Origin: Oscillospiraceae bacterium
GTDB lineage: Bacteria > Bacillota > Clostridia > Oscillospirales > Ruminococcaceae
Direction of reading: 5' to 3'
Assembly: GCA_019423445.1 (NCBI GenBank)
Contig: JAHZBJ010000106.1
Location: forward strand, 1 to 6,865
DNA length: 6,865 nucleotides
The position numbers and the translations under genes were made by a program. The notes beneath the pieces are model-generated. The model ran no database searches and was not told where the DNA came from. It was given only the letters and a program-made list of their open reading frames with translations. This document shows positions 4,167 through 6,865 of the stretch, piece by piece (the first letter of the stretch is position 1; each line of letters starts with the position of its first letter).

Positions 4167-5762
4167 ATGATTACTGTTTCCAACGTCAGCCTTACTTTTG
4201 GAGGACAGAAGCTTTTTGCCGGCGCCAACCTGAAGTTCACACCGGGCAACTGCTATGGCGTCATCGGGGCCAACGGTGCCGGCAAATCCACCTTCCTGCG
4301 GATCCTTTCCGGGGAGTTGGAACCCACCACCGGCCAGGTGGATATCCCCAAGGACCTGCGGATGTCGGTTCTGAAACAGAACCAGTTCCAGTATGACGAC
4401 AAGCATGTGCTGGAGACGGTGATCCTGGGGAACCCCCGTCTCCACGAGATTTCGGTGGAGAAGGAGGCCCTTTACTCCAAGGCGGATTTCTCTGACGAGG
4501 ATGGCATCCGAGCCAGCGAACTGGAGGCGGAGTTCGCCGAGCTGGGAGGCTGGGACGCTGAAAGCGATGCCGCCAAGCTCCTCCAGGGACTGGGGCTGGG
4601 GGAAGAATACCATGAGATGCTTATGGCCGACCTGAAAGGCGGCGAAAAGGTGAAGGTGCTGTTGGCCCAGGCCCTGTTCGGGAACCCGGACATCGTCCTC
4701 CTGGATGAGCCCACCAACAACCTGGACATTCCATCCATCAACTGGCTGGAGGATTTCCTCCTGGAGTTCCCCGGGACCCTTATCGTGGTCTCCCATGACC
4801 GCCACTTCCTCAATACCATCTGCACCCATATTGTGGATATCGACTTCAACCAGGTGCGGATGTATGTGGGAAACTACGACTTCTGGTACGAGTCCAGCAA
4901 GCTGATGCAGCGGATGCTGAAGGATCAGACCAAGAAGCGGGATGAAAAGATCAAGGAGCTCCAGAACTTTATTCAGCGTTTTTCCGCCAACAAGTCCAAG
5001 TCCAAGCAGGCCACCAGCCGCCGGAAACTTCTGGAAAAGCTTTCGGTGGAGGAGATGCCCGCTTCCTCCCGGCGGTATCCCTGGGTGAGTTTCAAGCCTG
5101 ACCGGGAGGTGGGCAAGGACATCCTGGGAGTGGAAGGCCTCACCAAAACCATCGACGGGGTAAAGGTCCTGAACAACGTCACCTTCCGGGTGAACCGGGG
5201 GGACAAGATCGCCTTTGTCGGGGAGAACGAGGCTGCCGCTACCGCTTTGTTCAAGATCCTCATGGAGGAGATGGAGCCGGACGCCGGGTCCTTCCGCTGG
5301 GGTACCACCACCAGCCAGAGCTATTTCCCCAAGGACAACACCGCCTTTTTTGAAGGCTGCGACCTGACCATGATCCAGTGGTTTGCCCAGTACTCCGATG
5401 ATGAGTCTGAAACCTATATGCGGGGATTCCTGGGGCGGATGCTTTTCTCCGGAGAGGATGTGTACAAACCGGTTAAGGTCCTTTCCGGCGGTGAGAAGGT
5501 GCGGTGTATGCTCTCCCGGATGATGCTTTCCGGGGCCAATGTCCTTCTGCTAGACCAGCCCACCAACCACCTGGATTTGGAGTCCATAACCGCTGTCAAC
5601 AACGGTCTCTCGGATTTTCCCGGGAATGTGCTGTTTACCAGCCAGGACCACCAGTTTATCCAGACCATCGCCAACCGGATCATTGAGCTGACCCCCGATG
5701 GATGCATCGACCGGATGTGTACCTTTGACGAGTACCTGGAGTGGAAGCTTCAGCGGGGTTGA
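4167..5762 (+). CDS. ABC-F ATPase, YbiT/YkpA type, with degenerate second ATP site
   Basis: A 531-residue soluble protein with two ABC nucleotide-binding domains and no membrane segments, the ABC-F layout; these bind the ribosomal E site and relieve stalled translation. The length and the opening MITVSNVSLTFGGQKLF fit the YbiT/YkpA branch. The start ATG at 4167 follows GGAGG (4152-4156); the frame is open further upstream, but that GTG has no ribosome site. NBD1 has Walker A GANGAGKST (34-42), signature LKGGEK (156-161), Walker B LLDEPTNNLD (E181) and switch H210. The linker (about 242-316) is long, helical and highly basic, the P-site tRNA-interacting motif. NBD2 has Walker A GENEAAAT (352-359) lacking the glycine and lysine, signature LSGGEK (439-444) intact, Walker B LLDQPTNHLD with Q464 replacing the catalytic Glu, and Q493 in place of the switch His. 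One composite ATP site is therefore complete and the other inactive. It stands as a single-gene unit between two terminators. Antibiotic resistance is not indicated. Confidence 0.93.
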   Translation: MITVSNVSLTFGGQKLFAGANLKFTPGNCYGVIGANGAGKSTFLRILSGELEPTTGQVDIPKDLRMSVLKQNQFQYDDKHVLETVILGNPRLHEISVEKEALYSKADFSDEDGIRASELEAEFAELGGWDAESDAAKLLQGLGLGEEYHEMLMADLKGGEKVKVLLAQALFGNPDIVLLDEPTNNLDIPSINWLEDFLLEFPGTLIVVSHDRHFLNTICTHIVDIDFNQVRMYVGNYDFWYESSKLMQRMLKDQTKKRDEKIKELQNFIQRFSANKSKSKQATSRRKLLEKLSVEEMPASSRRYPWVSFKPDREVGKDILGVEGLTKTIDGVKVLNNVTFRVNRGDKIAFVGENEAAATALFKILMEEMEPDAGSFRWGTTTSQSYFPKDNTAFFEGCDLTMIQWFAQYSDDESETYMRGFLGRMLFSGEDVYKPVKVLSGGEKVRCMLSRMMLSGANVLLLDQPTNHLDLESITAVNNGLSDFPGNVLFTSQDHQFIQTIANRIIELTPDGCIDRMCTFDEYLEWKLQRG

Positions 5763-5798
5763 TCCATCTGAAAAGATTCACCAAAGGTGTTGTGACAG

Positions 5799-5827
5799 AA
5801 AACAGACGTCTCGGACGTCTGTTTTTT
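5799..5827. terminator. Rho-independent terminator after the ABC-F gene
   Basis: CAGACGTC (5803-5810) and GACGTCTG (5814-5821) form an 8-bp stem with a TCG loop. The stem extends through AAAA (5799-5802) and TTTT (5822-5825), and six T run from 5822 to 5827. The flanking A-run may allow action on both strands. It isolates the ABC-F gene from the sigma factor unit. Confidence 0.9.
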
Positions 5828-5844
5828 GTTGAGAGGATATTTTC

Positions 5845-5873
5845 TGTAACGGTTTGCCAGTTTGGGAGTATAG
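5845..5873 (+). promoter_or_regulatory. ECF-type promoter in front of the sigma factor gene
   Basis: TGTAAC (5845-5850) matches the AAC-containing -35 of extracytoplasmic-function promoters, and AGTATAG follows after 16 bp (5867-5873). The AAC plus GTA pair at this spacing resembles SigW/SigX/SigV-type promoters of Bacillus. No good housekeeping promoter was found between the terminator and the gene. This suggests the sigma factor transcribes its own operon. The start would be near 5880, leaving a leader of about 40 nt ending in the ribosome site GGAGGAGGG. Confidence 0.65.
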
Positions 5874-5920
5874 GTGGATGAAGGGACAAATGAGCCTGAA
5901 AAAAGGGAGGAGGGAACGTT

Positions 5921-6478
5921 ATGACCAGGGAGGAGGAAAACCTCTGCCGGGGACTGCGGGCCGGCAGCCCCAAGGCTTTCCGGCTGCTCCTGGACCGCTA
6001 TACCCCTTATGTTTGGGCCGTGGTCCGGAACATCGCCGGGGCGTCTCTGCCCCAGGCGGAGCTGGAAGACCTGACAGCGGAGGTGTTTGCCGGAGTCTGG
6101 CAGCGTCGGGAAGGACTGCGGGAAGAAGGGAGCCTTCGGGGGTATCTGGCTGCTTGCGCCCGGAATGCCGCTTGGGATGCCCTCCGGCGGGGCAGCATCC
6201 CGTTGGAGGAGCTTCCCGAGGAACTGGTGGATGTGGATTCATCCCCGGTAGAGGAAGTGGAGCGCCAGGAGCTTCTGGAGGCGGTGGAGGCTGCCCTGGA
6301 TGCCCTGGAACCGGAAGACAGGGCTGTCCTGCGGCGATACTATTTCGCGGGGGAGACCCTGGCTTCCATGGCCAGGGAAATGGGAATCGGCGAGGGCACT
6401 CTCCGGGTGCGGATGCACCGGGTGCGCCGGGTTTTGAAAGAAGAACTTTGGAAAAGGGGGGTCACCAATGAAAATTGA
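5921..6478 (+). CDS. ECF-family RNA polymerase sigma factor
   Basis: A 185-residue sigma-70 family protein of the minimal ECF kind, with only regions 2 and 4. Region 2 spans about residues 10-80, with the polymerase-binding/-10-reading stretch ELEDLTAEVFAGVWQ (47-61) and RGYLAACARNAAWDALRR just after. A short acidic linker follows (about 92-110). Region 4 covers about 115-175: LDALEPEDRAVLRRYYFAG, then the helix-turn-helix LASMAREMGIGEGTLRVRMH that reads the -35. The length is normal for the family. The start at 5921 has a strong GGAGGAGGG site. The downstream gene begins 11 bp before this stop codon, the usual coupling between an ECF sigma and its anti-sigma factor. With the ECF-type promoter upstream, the simplest model is a self-activating envelope-stress sigma held inactive by the membrane protein. 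The stimulus and regulon are not visible. It is not assigned to a numbered ECF group here. Confidence 0.95.
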   Translation: MTREEENLCRGLRAGSPKAFRLLLDRYTPYVWAVVRNIAGASLPQAELEDLTAEVFAGVWQRREGLREEGSLRGYLAACARNAAWDALRRGSIPLEELPEELVDVDSSPVEEVERQELLEAVEAALDALEPEDRAVLRRYYFAGETLASMAREMGIGEGTLRVRMHRVRRVLKEELWKRGVTNEN

Positions 6479-6865
6479 TTTGCGAACCTTGCTGAGGGAT
6501 TTGCCGGTAGATCCGGGAGAGGAGACCGGTGCCGCTTGCGACACCGGACGGATCCGCCGTCTGGCGTTGGAGAAAGCGGGGCTGGTGCCTCGTTTCTCCC
6601 TGGGGAAAAAGGTGCTGCTGGTCGCCGCGGCAGCGCTCCTTCTGGGGTGTGGCTTGCCTCTGGTCTACAAGGGTGCGGTGCTGCTGACCCCGGAGAATCA
6701 GCCCCTTCTGGAGCAGCCCCGCTATGTATCCTCGTCGCCGGAGTCCAACCAGCCGGAGCTGAACCTGGCCAAAAGCACCGACAAGGTGGACGTGGACACC
6801 TTCGAGCTGTGCCCCCAGGTGATGCTGGAGGTGGAGGCGGAAGCGGACGGGAGCCTGCCCCAGGT
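6468..6865 (+). CDS. Probable membrane-bound anti-sigma factor, N-terminal part
   Basis: Runs off the window after 132 codons. The start ATG at 6468 lies inside the last codons of the sigma gene (different frame) and has AAGGGGGG (6454-6461) 6 nt upstream, so translation is coupled. Residues 1-46 are cytoplasmic and charged, including RIRRLALEKAGL (28-39), the likely sigma-binding part. Residues 49-66 form a single hydrophobic membrane span. From about 70 onward the chain is polar (a spacer rich in Pro, Ser and Glu, then a predicted extracytoplasmic domain). No HxxxCxxC zinc anti-sigma motif is seen. LLLGC at 57-61 looks like a lipobox, but it follows 47 cytoplasmic residues, so a lipoprotein is unlikely. 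The role as anti-sigma rests on position, overlap and topology and not on a recognised domain. Another sigma-linked membrane sensor or DUF4179-type protein is possible. Confidence 0.72.
   Translation, partial: MKIDLRTLLRDLPVDPGEETGAACDTGRIRRLALEKAGLVPRFSLGKKVLLVAAAALLLGCGLPLVYKGAVLLTPENQPLLEQPRYVSSSPESNQPELNLAKSTDKVDVDTFELCPQVMLEVEAEADGSLPQ

Noticed and set aside
4167..5762. Antibiotic-resistance ABC-F (Vga/Lsa/OptrA-like)
   Set aside because: Length, N-terminus and NBD2 features fit the YbiT/YkpA housekeeping branch, and there is no resistance-type leader or mobile context.
6636..6652. Lipobox-like LLLGC in the putative anti-sigma factor
   Set aside because: It follows 47 charged cytoplasmic residues and not a short signal peptide, so lipoprotein processing is unlikely; it is simply part of the membrane span.

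Overview
The window reads as a piece of a Gram-positive, anaerobic gut-type Firmicute chromosome, most likely Oscillospirales (the Oscillospiraceae/Ruminococcaceae side of Clostridia). This is inferred from protein style and not from any marker gene. The clues are strong AGGAGG-type ribosome sites, a GC-rich coding style, a surface protein ending in NPDTG plus a hydrophobic tail, a DUF6514-like small protein, a SpoIID/LytB lipoprotein, and a YkpA/YbiT-type ABC-F protein with a degenerate second nucleotide site. All genes lie on the + strand, and most are separated by Rho-independent terminators, so the window is a row of short transcription units.

Layout. (1) 1-136 is the C-terminal end of recR, closed by a terminator at 189-232. 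(2) 137-457 is a 321-bp regulatory gap. It carries two perfect 13-bp dyads (TTACAA-N-TTGTAA) with centres 32 bp apart around the likely promoter of the next gene. (3) 458-1501 is a secreted, very acidic, probably sortase-anchored protein of unknown function. (4) A 13-bp hairpin without a T-run leads directly to an XRE-family regulator (1601-1942), which ends at a bidirectional terminator. (5) 2225-2488 is a DUF6514-like small protein with its own promoter. (6) A good extended -10 promoter at 2522-2550 is followed by a leader of about 170 nt with many possible stems, then a SpoIID/LytB-domain lipoprotein (2728-4071) and a terminator. (7) 4167-5762 is an ABC-F ATPase whose promoter overlaps that terminator. 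(8) An ECF-type promoter (5845-5873) drives an ECF sigma factor (5921-6478) that overlaps a membrane protein (6468 to the window end), probably its anti-sigma factor.

How they fit together. The recognisable theme is envelope and stress: a wall-anchored protein, a peptidoglycan-acting SpoIID-like lipoprotein, and an ECF sigma/anti-sigma pair that appears autoregulated. RecR and the ABC-F protein are housekeeping functions. The XRE protein is the only dedicated repressor-type gene beside the double dyad, so it is the first candidate to bind it, but the sequence does not prove this.

Most worth a second look: the ABC-F protein, in which every catalytic motif of one composite ATP site has decayed while the other site is intact; the structured leader before the SpoIID gene, which has mutually exclusive pairings reaching the Shine-Dalgarno; and the double dyad before the surface-protein gene. 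No mobile element, CRISPR array, tRNA or rRNA was seen.
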